This document shows positions 25,668 to 33,992 of a stretch of 64,000 nt of DNA, piece by piece (position 1 is the first letter of the stretch; each line of letters begins with the position of its first letter). The notes under the pieces were generated by a model. It had not been told where the DNA came from. It did no database searches and saw only the letters and a list, made by a program, of their open reading frames with translations. This DNA is from JAHFUI01 sp041485905 (lineage in GTDB: Bacteria; Acidobacteriota; Vicinamibacteria; Vicinamibacterales; CAVVIG01). The DNA is taken from contig JBGPKK010000001.1 in the NCBI GenBank assembly GCA_041485905.1, forward strand, positions 1 to 64,000, in the 5' to 3' direction. The translations under genes and the position numbers were made by a program.

Positions 25668-27035
25668 TCAGTGTCTGACCGGCTCCGCGATGACCGATCC
25701 GGCGGCGCGAACCGCCGACGCGCCTGGAATGTGATGGCGGACGGCGGCGAGCGCGACGAACGCCGCAGTCATGGTCGCCGCTGTGAGGCCAAAGAAGGCT
25801 GATGAGCCGCCCGACTCGAGCGCCCACGACCCGACCGACGGGCTGAGCACGCCACCGATGCGGCCGAACGCGACCGCGGTGCCGACGCCCGTCGCCCGAA
25901 CCGACGTCGGATACACATGCGCGGCGAGCGCGTACATCGTGGTCTGCACGGCGTTGATGAGCCCACCGGTCCACGCCAGCATCGCGAAGACCGCAAACGC
26001 CGATGCCGGGCCGATCTGCATGTTCGCCAGCACCACCGCGCCGGCGATCGCGCCGGCGGCCATGGTCAGCATCGAAATCCGCGATCCGAGGCGCATGATG
26101 ACGACCGCGCCAAGGATGGCTCCGACGACGCCGCCGAAGTTGTAGGCCGTGAGACCGTAGCTCGCGGTGCCGATGTCGAACCCGGTGGCGTTCAGCATCG
26201 ACGGCACCCAGGTCGTCCCGATATACACCGACAACAGACAGAAGAAAAAAGAACCGCAGAGCGCAATCGTGTCCCGCCGATATTCCGGGGCGAGAAGATC
26301 ACCGACCGACGCGCGCCTGGCTGCGACCTTCTCGAGCCCATCGATGAACACGGCATCCGCTGGCACCTCGTGCCCCAACCGCCGCAGCAGCGCGCGGAGC
26401 TCCGGCCAGCGCTCCTTCAACCGGGCCAGATAGCGCGGCGATTCCGGCAGCACATTCAACAGCACCGCGGCGAGGACGAGAGGCACGATGCCCACGATCA
26501 GGAACAGCACGCGCCAGCCGAACCGCGGCAGGACTTGTCCGCCGACGAAGCCCGCGAGCGAGCCGCCGAGCGGGATGCAGACAATTGTGAGGGTTACCGC
26601 GAAGGGCCGTTGCCGTCGCGGCACGTACTCGGAAGAAAGCGCTGCGGCGTTGGGCATCGCGCCGCCAAGACCGAGCCCGGCGAGGAAGCGCAACGCGCCG
26701 AGCATCCAGAGTCCCGTGGAGAAGGACACAACGATGGTCAGCACGCCAAACGCGACCACGCTCCCGATTAGCGCGATGCGCCGGCCAAGCCGATCGCCAA
26801 GGTAGCCGCCGATGAAACCGCCGATCATCATGCCGATCATCCCGCTCGTCTGAACCGGGACGAAGGCGGGCCGCAAGAGGCCCCACTCTTTCATCAGCGC
26901 GGGAATCGCCGACCCGAGCACCTGGTTGTCGAGGCCGTCGAAAATGATGGTCAGCGCGGTCGCGAACACCAGCAGCTTCTGATACCCGCCCCACCGCCCT
27001 TCGTCGAGCGCCGCGCCGACATCAACGGTTTTCAT
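25668..27035 (-). CDS. AAHS-type aromatic acid:H+ symporter
   Basis: A 455-residue MFS carrier with 12 predicted helices. The motif FDGLDNQVLGSAIP in helix 1 and GGYLGDRLGRR after helix 2 match the aromatic acid/H+ symporter group (PcaK, VanK, GalT). As the last gene of the protocatechuate-cleavage train, 66 bp after the dioxygenase, it most likely imports the pathway substrate (protocatechuate, gallate, vanillate or similar). Start ATG is clear. Confidence 0.85.
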   Translation of the reverse strand: MKTVDVGAALDEGRWGGYQKLLVFATALTIIFDGLDNQVLGSAIPALMKEWGLLRPAFVPVQTSGMIGMMIGGFIGGYLGDRLGRRIALIGSVVAFGVLTIVVSFSTGLWMLGALRFLAGLGLGGAMPNAAALSSEYVPRRQRPFAVTLTIVCIPLGGSLAGFVGGQVLPRFGWRVLFLIVGIVPLVLAAVLLNVLPESPRYLARLKERWPELRALLRRLGHEVPADAVFIDGLEKVAARRASVGDLLAPEYRRDTIALCGSFFFCLLSVYIGTTWVPSMLNATGFDIGTASYGLTAYNFGGVVGAILGAVVIMRLGSRISMLTMAAGAIAGAVVLANMQIGPASAFAVFAMLAWTGGLINAVQTTMYALAAHVYPTSVRATGVGTAVAFGRIGGVLSPSVGSWALESGGSSAFFGLTAATMTAAFVALAAVRHHIPGASAVRAAGSVIAEPVRH

Positions 27036-27039
27036 GGTG

Positions 27040-27101
27040 CCTCACGGGCCGGGTGGGTCTGGTGAGGCCCACCCGACCTACCTGACCAACCTGGCAGAGA
27101 T
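27040..27101. repeat. GGGTGGGTCTGG / CCCACCCGACCTACC inverted tract
   Basis: The gap between dioxygenase and transporter holds GGGCCGGGTGGGTC and its near complement GGCCCACCCGACCTACCTGACC, the same 9-bp word (CCGACCTAC) as the other tracts at 29072, 32868 and 33892. It can fold into a hairpin. Confidence 0.55.
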
Positions 27102-28289
27102 TTAATGTGTAGCCGTCCCCGACGCCATCGCCTGTTGTCCGCGCTTGTGCGTCGTCGAGAAGATCACGTGCAGCGACATCAGCGCCTGCAGCGGATGTGC
27201 CCCGGCTTCCGCGAGCGGCCCGACGTGTTCGCTGACGAGGCCGCCCTTGCCAACGTTGATCAGCTCTTCCGCCGCCGCGCGCTGGGCGCCATGCAGATCG
27301 TACTCATCGGCCACCTCGTCGAAATTGGAGAGGACGCGCTCGCGCAGCTCGGCGCTGTGACGCGATTCGAACAGGAGCTTGTTGAGGCCGTACGCTTCGG
27401 CCGGCGGATGCTTGTAAAAATGAAAGCCCCGGTTCTGGAAATGGAATCCGCCGAACATCTCCTCCACCTTCGTCGGCGCGTTCTTGCGGGCGCGCTCGGG
27501 CAGGAACCGCATCATGCCGAGACCGTGGTGCCACGTCGGGATGTAGTCGATCAGCTCCCCTTCCGTCTTGCCGATCGCGCCAAACATGATCGCCCAGCTG
27601 AGCAGCTCGGTGTTGCCGACTTCGTCGAGCTGCGTACCGGTCATGTTCAGCAGCGCGTCGGTGTTGCCGACCTCGAACTGCGAGATCAGCCAGCGGTCAA
27701 AATCGAACTCGGGATGGAGATACTTGGACGTGCCCGGGAAATGCGACATGCCACCGCTCGCGATGACGGCCACCCGCTCCTTGCGGCCCTTGACGATGTC
27801 GGCCACGGCCTTGCCCAGCGCCTCGCATCGCCGTGGCGTCGGCAGCGGCGGCACGTAGACGTTCGTGAAAAACGGGATCACGGGAATCGTCCGGCCGCCG
27901 ATCACGTATTCAAACGGGACGGAGAAGGCGTGGCCGAGCTCGGCATCCTCCGAGTACGCGATGTCGAAGTTGTAGTCGACGACAAGCTTGTTGAGCATGT
28001 CCTCGGCCATCTCGCGATGGATCGGCAGGTTGTGCTCGCGGCCGGCGAACTTGGCGATGGCCCGGCTCCCTGCCACGATCGCGAAACTCGGAATGCACGT
28101 GACCGAAAACGTTTCGACGTGATCGGCTCCGAAGAACAGAATCGCATCGGGCTTGGTCTCGTCCAGGACCTTGCCGAGCTCCTGCATCGCGACGCCGGCT
28201 TGATCGAGCTGCTGGGGATTCTCGTCGGGCGGCCGCGTGAACATGTACGGGGTATGGCAGGTGCCGATGGCCGCAACAATCTCTCCCAT
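27102..28289 (-). CDS. Class III extradiol dioxygenase, fused LigB-LigA type (protocatechuate 4,5- or gallate dioxygenase)
   Basis: 395 residues. The N-terminal LigB catalytic domain has the iron ligand H12 in GTCHTPYM, FFGADHVETFS, AELGHAFSVPFEY with the probable catalytic histidine, and ASGGMSHFPGT. The C-terminal approximately 105 residues (GLNKLLFESRHSAELRERV to KGGLVSEHV) match the small LigA subunit, so both chains are fused, as in gallate dioxygenases (DesB/GalA). It opens the ring between C4 and C5. The LigC neighbour argues for protocatechuate or an O-methylated analogue as substrate, since gallate cleavage would not need LigC. ATG 28289 follows GAGGAG. Confidence 0.88.
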   Translation of the reverse strand: MGEIVAAIGTCHTPYMFTRPPDENPQQLDQAGVAMQELGKVLDETKPDAILFFGADHVETFSVTCIPSFAIVAGSRAIAKFAGREHNLPIHREMAEDMLNKLVVDYNFDIAYSEDAELGHAFSVPFEYVIGGRTIPVIPFFTNVYVPPLPTPRRCEALGKAVADIVKGRKERVAVIASGGMSHFPGTSKYLHPEFDFDRWLISQFEVGNTDALLNMTGTQLDEVGNTELLSWAIMFGAIGKTEGELIDYIPTWHHGLGMMRFLPERARKNAPTKVEEMFGGFHFQNRGFHFYKHPPAEAYGLNKLLFESRHSAELRERVLSNFDEVADEYDLHGAQRAAAEELINVGKGGLVSEHVGPLAEAGAHPLQALMSLHVIFSTTHKRGQQAMASGTATH

Positions 28290-28382
28290 GGGGTGTCTCC
28301 TCAGAGGCTGGAGGCTGGGGGCTGGAGGCTTGGGCAAAGCCTCCCGTGCTCTTCCCAGACCCTAGTCCCCAGCCTCTAGCCT
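28290..28382. repeat. GAGGCTGGAGGCTGG inverted repeat tract
   Basis: Repeats of GGAGGCTGG and their complement CCAGCCTCTAGCCTC flank a short core (CAAAGCCTCCCGTGC), so the tract can form a long hairpin on the transcript between ligK and the dioxygenase. The ribosome site of the dioxygenase lies at its edge. Confidence 0.6.
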
Positions 28383-29069
28383 CTACTCTTCTTCATCCAC
28401 ATACCGCACGCCGAGCTCGGTCAGCTTCGCGCGCAATCCATAGAAGTCTAGCCCGAGTTCGCCCCCGCGCAACCGCTCGCGCGACTTCTGCTCCTTGGCG
28501 ACGCGGTCGGCGCCCAGTCGCGCAACCTCCGCCGCCGAGGCGCGCGGCACGACCACGACTCCGTCCATGTCCGCGACGATGACGTCACCGGGATGCACGG
28601 TGGCGCCGGCGCACACGACCGGCACGTTGACCGATCCAGCCGTGGCTTTCACGGTCCCCTGGGCGCTGATCGCCTTGGACCATACCGGAAAATCCATCGA
28701 TGTCAGGTCCGCGACGTCACGAACGCCGGCATCGATGATGAGGCCAACCGCGCCGTGCGCCCGCGCCGACACGCCGAGCAGATCGCCGAACATGCCGTCG
28801 GTCGACTCCGAGGTCGTCGTGACGACGAGGATATCGCCCGCCTCGCACACCTCCATGGCGGCATGAAGCATCAGGTTGTCGCCGGGCTGGCACGAAACGG
28901 TGACCGCGCTTCCGGCGGCCTTCGCGGCCGGATAGATCGGCCGCATATACGGCCGCATGAGACCGGTGCGGCCCTGGGCTTCGTGAACCGTCGCGACGCC
29001 AAGATCGCCGAGCTGGGCGATCGCTTGCGAATCGGCTCGCGTAATTTTTCGAACGATCGTTGGTTTCAT
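28383..29069 (-). CDS. ligK: 4-carboxy-4-hydroxy-2-oxoadipate aldolase / oxaloacetate decarboxylase (RraA fold)
   Basis: A 228-residue RraA-like protein with ATVHEAQGRTGLM at the start, the central GDILVVTTTSES segment, and the active-site motif GLIIDAGVRDVADL. Family members LigK/GalC split 4-carboxy-4-hydroxy-2-oxoadipate into pyruvate and oxaloacetate, the last step of the 4,5-cleavage pathway. RraA-fold proteins also include RNase E inhibitors, but length and its position between ligJ and the dioxygenase favour the aldolase. Confidence 0.87.
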   Translation of the reverse strand: MKPTIVRKITRADSQAIAQLGDLGVATVHEAQGRTGLMRPYMRPIYPAAKAAGSAVTVSCQPGDNLMLHAAMEVCEAGDILVVTTTSESTDGMFGDLLGVSARAHGAVGLIIDAGVRDVADLTSMDFPVWSKAISAQGTVKATAGSVNVPVVCAGATVHPGDVIVADMDGVVVVPRASAAEVARLGADRVAKEQKSRERLRGGELGLDFYGLRAKLTELGVRYVDEEE

Positions 29070-29071
29070 AA

Positions 29072-29139
29072 CTGACCTACTCGACCTACCCGACCTACCC
29101 GACCCACCCGACCTACCTGACCACCCGGCCTACCCGGCC
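29072..29139. repeat. 9-bp tandem repeat (CCGACCTAC)n forming the 3' end of ligJ
   Basis: About seven units of CGACCTACC, with variants CGACCCACC and CGGCCTACC, occupy the ligK-ligJ gap. The last two codons and stop of ligJ (29130-29138) are themselves made of a repeat unit, so the tract reaches into the coding end. Confidence 0.7.
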
Positions 29140-30152
29140 TTGAGAAGCCTGTTCATCCGCGGATACACCTTCCGCGCGTTCCCCTCGTAAATCTGATGCT
29201 TCTGCTCGCGCGTCAACGACGCCACGGCGTCGACATACCGCTTCGTATCGTCGAAATACTGACCGGTCTCGGGATCGATGCCCCTCACCGCGCCGACCAT
29301 CTCCGACCCGAACAGGATATTACCCAACGGCACGATCTTGAGCAGCAGTTCGATTCCCGCCAGATGGTAGACGCACGTGTCGAAAAAGACGTTGTTCCGC
29401 ATGAGCTCGTCGAGAGGCGGCCGTTTCATGTCCTGGGCGAGGCCGCGGTACCGGCCCCAGTGGTAGGGCACTGCGCCGCCGCCGTGCGGGATGATGAAGC
29501 GCAGCGTCGGAAAATCCTTGAACAGATCCGAGGTGAGGAACTGCATGAACGCCGTCGTGTCGGCGTTGATGTAATGCGCGCCGGTGGTGTGGAAATTCGC
29601 GTTGCACGATGAGCTGACGTGCACCATCGCCGGCACGTCGAGCTCGACCATCTTTTCGTAGAGCGGATACCAGTACCGATCAGTCAGCGGCGGGGCCGTC
29701 CAGTGGCCGCCCGACGGATCAGGGTTCAGATTACAGCCGATGAACCCGAGCTCGTTCACGCACCGCTCGAGCTCCCCGATACAGTTGCCGGGAGGAACGC
29801 CGGGCGACTGCGGGAGCTGGCAGACGCCCACGAAGTTGTCGGGATAGAGCGCGCACACGCGGGCGATCAAATCGTTGCAGTGCTGCGACCAGTGCAGGCT
29901 TGTCGTCGCGTCGCCGATGTGATGGGCCATGGCCGAGGCGCGGGGCGAGAAGATCGTGACGTCGGTGCCGCGCTCCCGCTGCAGCTTCAGCTGCGCCTTC
30001 TCCAGGCTCTCACGGATCTGGTCGTCGGCGATGTTGAGCACGCCTTTCGATGCCGTGCGCGTGGGATCGCTCAGGGCGGCGATCTGGTTCTCGCGGTAGA
30101 TCTGCAGCTCTTTCGGCGCGGTCGTGTAGTGCCCGTGGCAGTCGATGATCAT
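29130..30152 (-). CDS. ligJ: 4-oxalomesaconate hydratase
   Basis: A 340-residue amidohydrolase-superfamily protein, the same length as LigJ. It has the N-terminal metal motif IIDCHGHYTT, MAHHIGD, PAMVHVSSSCN, FIIPHGGGAVPYHWGR and the late FGSEMVGAVRG. LigJ hydrates 4-oxalomesaconate to 4-carboxy-4-hydroxy-2-oxoadipate, feeding LigK directly downstream. The ATG at 30152 is chosen from family length; a longer frame upstream runs into the kinase gene. Its C-terminus ends in the CCGACCTAC repeat. Confidence 0.88.
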   Translation of the reverse strand: MIIDCHGHYTTAPKELQIYRENQIAALSDPTRTASKGVLNIADDQIRESLEKAQLKLQRERGTDVTIFSPRASAMAHHIGDATTSLHWSQHCNDLIARVCALYPDNFVGVCQLPQSPGVPPGNCIGELERCVNELGFIGCNLNPDPSGGHWTAPPLTDRYWYPLYEKMVELDVPAMVHVSSSCNANFHTTGAHYINADTTAFMQFLTSDLFKDFPTLRFIIPHGGGAVPYHWGRYRGLAQDMKRPPLDELMRNNVFFDTCVYHLAGIELLLKIVPLGNILFGSEMVGAVRGIDPETGQYFDDTKRYVDAVASLTREQKHQIYEGNARKVYPRMNRLLKAG

Positions 30153-30184
30153 GAGATTGAAGAGTTCAGATTGTAGATTGAAGA

Positions 30185-32851
30185 TTACTTCTTCAGACCA
30201 GCCTGCCAGTTCAGCACGACGGTGAGTGGCGCGGACGCCGTTGCCGTGTCGGTGAGACTGTTCAGCAGAAACCGCCCGTCCGGGCTGACGTCGTAGGGGA
30301 CGAAACCGGTGACGCGCGTGTCGAACAGCGGGACAGCGATCCCGGGCTCGACGATGGGACTGGTCTTGATGTGCACGGCCATCATTTTCCCGTCCGGCGC
30401 GATGTAATACAGCTCCCTGCCGTCGCGCCGCCATCGGGGCTTGTCGCCGCCGGCCGTCGAGATCGGCCATTTGCCAACGGCCGCGGCCGGCACGCGATCC
30501 GGCGCGAACCCCTGCACGTACACGTCTCGCCGGCCGGATTCATCGGAGCTGTACGCGATCCACTTGCCGTCTGGCGAGAATTGGCCGGAGGTCTCATCGG
30601 CCGGCGTGGTCAGGAACGGAATCGGCTTGCGCCCTTCGGCAGGCTCAGGGCGCCCCGAGCTAGTCGAGGGGCGATCGCCAGTGAGCGGGAGGACCCACAG
30701 GTCCTGCTTCTGCGACGCGGTATGCACGTCATAGATTAGAAAGCGACCGTCGAGCGAGAAGTGGATCGGATGCTTCTGGAGGACGGACTTCACCCACGAT
30801 TCCGGCGCGCCCACGCCGTTCAAGCGACTGGCGTAGATGTCGCCCAGGACGGTGTTGGGCGAAAAGGTGAAGGCCACACGACCATCGGGCGAGATTCTCG
30901 GCCCCTGCTCGCGAGCCTCACCCGGGTTCAACCGGCTGAAAACCCCGCGGGCGACGTCTGCCGTCCAGATATGGAGCCCGCCGACCGACTGATCGCGAAT
31001 GTCTGTTGCGACCGTCCTGCCGTCTGGCGAGAGCGCGATGTTTTGATAATCGCCCGGTGGCCCGATCCGACCGAGTAGTTTGCCTGTGCGATCGTACCAG
31101 GTGAGTCGGTTGTTCCCGACGACATTCGTGAAGCTGTGGCTGTAGACCAGCGTGCCGGTCGCCGAAGCCGCATACTGGGGAGGTCCCAGCGAAGGAGCCA
31201 CGTCGTCAGCAATGAGGACAGCCTCCCCGGTCAACTCCCACCGATCGGCATCAAACGGCTGGGCCATCACGGCGCTCTCTCGACGGAAGAGCAGGTGGCC
31301 GGCACTCGGACTCGCGGATGACGCATACACGAACGTAGACTCGGCGGCCAGCAACCGCGTGGAACTCTGCTGGTCCGGCTTGAGATCGAGAGACCCCATG
31401 TAGATGCCTCTGAGTTCCGGCGCACCCGTGCGGAGATACAGGAAATGCCGGCCGTCGGGTAGGAACATGGGGCCCGCGAGCAAAAGTCCGGTCGCACTGC
31501 CGACAGCCACCAGCGGAGAAGCCGTGCCGCCCGCCGCGGACACCTGCATCAACCCACTGGCGCCGGTGCCGAAGATGATCACACCGTCGGGGCTCCACGC
31601 GCCACCCCGAAACCCCGCGGGAGCGTCGCAGATGGTTTGAGCCGGACCGCCCGACGCGTCGACCTTCTTCAGCTTGCCCTGCGTCCCAAACCCGACGAAG
31701 CGGCTGTCCGGGGACCAGAAGAGACCGTTCGTGCCAGCCTCCAATCCGGGCAGCAGCCGCGCCTCTAGCGCGTCAAGCGATCGAACCCACAACTGCTGCG
31801 CGACGCTGTCAGCCGTCCGCGCTGTGAAGGCCACCCGGCGTCCGTCGGGCGACACGCTCAAGCTGGTGATCGCCGTCTTTCCGGGAGGAGGGATCTGAAA
31901 GCGCACGGGCTCGGCCAGAGCCGTTTGCTCTCGGAAGTGGATGAACGCCAACACCCCCAGGGCCAGCGTGACCAGTGCCGCCACGCCCCACGCCACAGCC
32001 CCGAGCCACGGCCGTAAGCCAGCGGATGGTTGCGCGCGCGTCGGATCAGCGACCTCTTCCAACAGATCCCAGGCGTCGCCAATATCGCGAAGACGATGAG
32101 TAGGATCTTTCTGGAGACACTTCTTGAGCAGACGCCGCGTGTTGGCCGGGACCCTGTCCCACCGCGGCTCGTCCTTGATCACCGCCGCCAGAACTTCCGA
32201 GACGTCCTCGCCCTCGAAGAGGCGCTCGCCCGTCAACATTTCGTAGAGCACCACGCCGAAGGCCCAGATGTCGGCGCGCTTGTCGACGGGCTTGCCGCGG
32301 GCCTGCTCGGGAGCCATATACGCCGCGGTGCCGACGATCATGCCGGCCTGCGTCGCCGCCAGACTGATCGTCGGCGGGTGGTCGCTGTGTGCCGTCGCCG
32401 TCCCGCCAACCTTCGCAAGGCCGAAGTCGAGCACCTTGACCGTGCCGCCTGGCGTGACCTTCACGTTCGCCGGCTTGAGGTCGCGGTGCACAATCCCCTG
32501 CGCGTGCGCGGCGTCGAGGGCCTCGGCGATCTGGGCGGCGTAGCGCAGCCCTTCGGCGGGCGGAATCGCGCCTTTCCCGATGATCTCGGCGAGCGTGTCG
32601 CCCTCGACGAGCTCCATGACCAGGTAATCGGGGCCGACGTCGTACAGGTGGCAGATGTGGGGATGATTGAGCGACGCGATGACCCTGGCTTCGCGCTCGA
32701 AGCGCTCGGTGAACCGCTCGCCGGACACCTTGACGGCCACGTCGCGATTGAGGCGCGCATCGTGCGCGCGATACACCTCACCCATCCCGCCGCTGCCGAG
32801 CAGCGAAACGATTTCATGCGGTCCGAGGTGCGTGCCTGGCGCCAGTGGCAT
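30185..32851 (-). CDS. Transmembrane Ser/Thr protein kinase with WD40/PD40-like propeller
   Basis: 888 residues. The Hanks-type kinase domain (about 12-270) has GSGGMGEVYRA, the VAVK lysine, HRDLKPANVKV, DFGLAKV and MAPEQARG, so it looks active. A TM helix follows at about 285-308. The C-terminal half is a TolB/PD40-type beta-propeller with repeated SPDGR and WSPDSRF motifs, outside the membrane. This architecture is very common in Acidobacteriota. It sits between ligJ and ligC on the same strand and so interrupts the catabolic train. At 30630-30673 the frame runs through a palindrome encoding the RPSTSSGRPEPAEGR stretch. Confidence 0.9.
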   Translation of the reverse strand: MPLAPGTHLGPHEIVSLLGSGGMGEVYRAHDARLNRDVAVKVSGERFTERFEREARVIASLNHPHICHLYDVGPDYLVMELVEGDTLAEIIGKGAIPPAEGLRYAAQIAEALDAAHAQGIVHRDLKPANVKVTPGGTVKVLDFGLAKVGGTATAHSDHPPTISLAATQAGMIVGTAAYMAPEQARGKPVDKRADIWAFGVVLYEMLTGERLFEGEDVSEVLAAVIKDEPRWDRVPANTRRLLKKCLQKDPTHRLRDIGDAWDLLEEVADPTRAQPSAGLRPWLGAVAWGVAALVTLALGVLAFIHFREQTALAEPVRFQIPPPGKTAITSLSVSPDGRRVAFTARTADSVAQQLWVRSLDALEARLLPGLEAGTNGLFWSPDSRFVGFGTQGKLKKVDASGGPAQTICDAPAGFRGGAWSPDGVIIFGTGASGLMQVSAAGGTASPLVAVGSATGLLLAGPMFLPDGRHFLYLRTGAPELRGIYMGSLDLKPDQQSSTRLLAAESTFVYASSASPSAGHLLFRRESAVMAQPFDADRWELTGEAVLIADDVAPSLGPPQYAASATGTLVYSHSFTNVVGNNRLTWYDRTGKLLGRIGPPGDYQNIALSPDGRTVATDIRDQSVGGLHIWTADVARGVFSRLNPGEAREQGPRISPDGRVAFTFSPNTVLGDIYASRLNGVGAPESWVKSVLQKHPIHFSLDGRFLIYDVHTASQKQDLWVLPLTGDRPSTSSGRPEPAEGRKPIPFLTTPADETSGQFSPDGKWIAYSSDESGRRDVYVQGFAPDRVPAAAVGKWPISTAGGDKPRWRRDGRELYYIAPDGKMMAVHIKTSPIVEPGIAVPLFDTRVTGFVPYDVSPDGRFLLNSLTDTATASAPLTVVLNWQAGLKK
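30630..30673. repeat. In-frame palindromic element encoding RPSTSSGRPEPAEGR
   Basis: Two abutting inverted repeats: CGCCCT with AGGGCG (30630-30652) and CGCCCC with GGGGCG (30651-30673). Read on the minus strand in the kinase frame, they give the serine/proline-rich peptide. I know similar STSSG...PEP peptides from many environmental bacterial proteins, where they come from the same kind of intergenic repeat. Confidence 0.7.
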
Positions 32852-32867
32852 TAGCAGTTCATCTCAC

Positions 32868-32950
32868 GAGTCAGGTGGGTCTGGTAGGCCAGGTGACTCA
32901 GGTGGGTAAGCCGTTTCCCTACCCGACCTACCTGACTTACCCGGCTTACC
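32868..32950. repeat. Inverted (GGTGGGTCAGG)/(CCTACCTGACC)-type tract
   Basis: Units of GGTGGGTCTGG and TCAGGTGGGT are followed by CCTACCCGACCTACCTGACTTACC, their near complement, giving a potential long hairpin between ligC and the kinase gene. The TAA stop of ligC (32946-32948) is formed by a repeat unit. Confidence 0.6.
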
Positions 32951-33878
32951 TCTCCATCGCCTTATCGATCTTGTCCAGCAGGGCCATCGTCGGGACGCAG
33001 CTGGCGGCGCTCGACTCCGGCTCGCGCCCCTCGCGGATGGCGCCGACGAATTCAATGTCCTGGCGATCGAACGCCAGCGCGGGGTCGAGCGGCACGTCCT
33101 TCCCTTCGCTGTCGGTCATCGAGTCCCGGTACACCTTGTACGTCTCTTCCTCGCCGATGTACCGATAGAAGCCGCCGAAGGGCCCCTTGTTGTTGAACGA
33201 CATCGCCATGCTGAAGAGCGGTCCCTTCTTCGATTTCATCCCGATCGTCATGTCCATCGGAATGCCCAGTTCCGGGTGATTGGGTCCCTTCTGGCCCCAG
33301 ACCGCGAAGTTCGGCTCGTCGAGAATCCAGTGGGCCAGATCGACCGAGTGGCAGCCGTGATGCCACAGCAGATTGTCGGTCCACGATCGCGGCTGGCCGT
33401 GCATGTTCAGATTCGTGCGTCTGAAGAAATACGTCTCGACGACCATGTGGATCAGGTGAAACGACCCGTCTTTGATCCGGCGGCGAATCTCCCGATGGGG
33501 ACTGGAGAAACGCCGCGTGTGCGTGACCATCAAGGTCTTCCCCGCTTTCTTCGACGCGGCGAGCATGCGTTCGGAATCCGGGAGGTTCAGCGCCATGGGA
33601 ATCTCGACCTGGACGTGCTTGCCCTTCGACAGCGCGAGCACCGTCTGATCCGCGTGCTGTTCGCTCGGCGTCGTCAGAATCACCGCGTCCACGCCCGGAC
33701 GATCGATGCAGGCCTCGAGGGTGGTCGAGTGGAAGGGGATCTTCCATTCCTCAGCGAATTTCTTGCCGCTCTCGTCCATGCGACTCACAATCGAGACCAC
33801 CTCGACGTCGGCAATCTTCTGCAGCGCCTTCATGTGAATGACGCCCATGGCGCCGGTGCCGGCCAGACAGATCTTCAT
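32946..33878 (-). CDS. ligC: 4-carboxy-2-hydroxymuconate-6-semialdehyde dehydrogenase
   Basis: 310-residue Gfo/Idh/MocA oxidoreductase. The NAD(P) loop is LAGTGAMGVIH at the N-terminus, and the EIPMALN segment follows, where the general family has EKP. Strings such as HTRRFSSPHREI, VETYFFRRTNLNMHG, PRSWTDNLLWHHGCHSVDL and REGREPESS match Sphingobium LigC closely as I remember it. LigC oxidises the ring-cleavage semialdehyde to 2-pyrone-4,6-dicarboxylate. Its presence implies protocatechuate-type substrates. Confidence 0.87.
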   Translation of the reverse strand: MKICLAGTGAMGVIHMKALQKIADVEVVSIVSRMDESGKKFAEEWKIPFHSTTLEACIDRPGVDAVILTTPSEQHADQTVLALSKGKHVQVEIPMALNLPDSERMLAASKKAGKTLMVTHTRRFSSPHREIRRRIKDGSFHLIHMVVETYFFRRTNLNMHGQPRSWTDNLLWHHGCHSVDLAHWILDEPNFAVWGQKGPNHPELGIPMDMTIGMKSKKGPLFSMAMSFNNKGPFGGFYRYIGEEETYKVYRDSMTDSEGKDVPLDPALAFDRQDIEFVGAIREGREPESSAASCVPTMALLDKIDKAMER

Positions 33879-33891
33879 TCAGTATCTCCTC

Positions 33892-33990
33892 GAAGTCAGG
33901 TGGGTCTGGTGGGTCAGGTTGGCCGGGTGCGGAGCATGTTCTACCTACCCGACCTACTCGACCTACCCGACCTACCCGACCTACCCGACC
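33892..33990. repeat. Inverted 9-bp repeat tract with CGACCTACC units
   Basis: TCAGGTGGGTCTGGTGGGTCAGG (plus sense) is followed by about six units of CGACCTACC up to the end of the DUF6282 gene. It is the clearest of the four related tracts; unit period 9 bp, and the arms could pair into a long stem. Confidence 0.7.
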
Positions 33991-33992
33991 AT

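Noticed and set aside
29072..29139. CRISPR array in the lig operon gaps
   Set aside because: Period is 9 bp with no spacers; it is a minisatellite-like tract.
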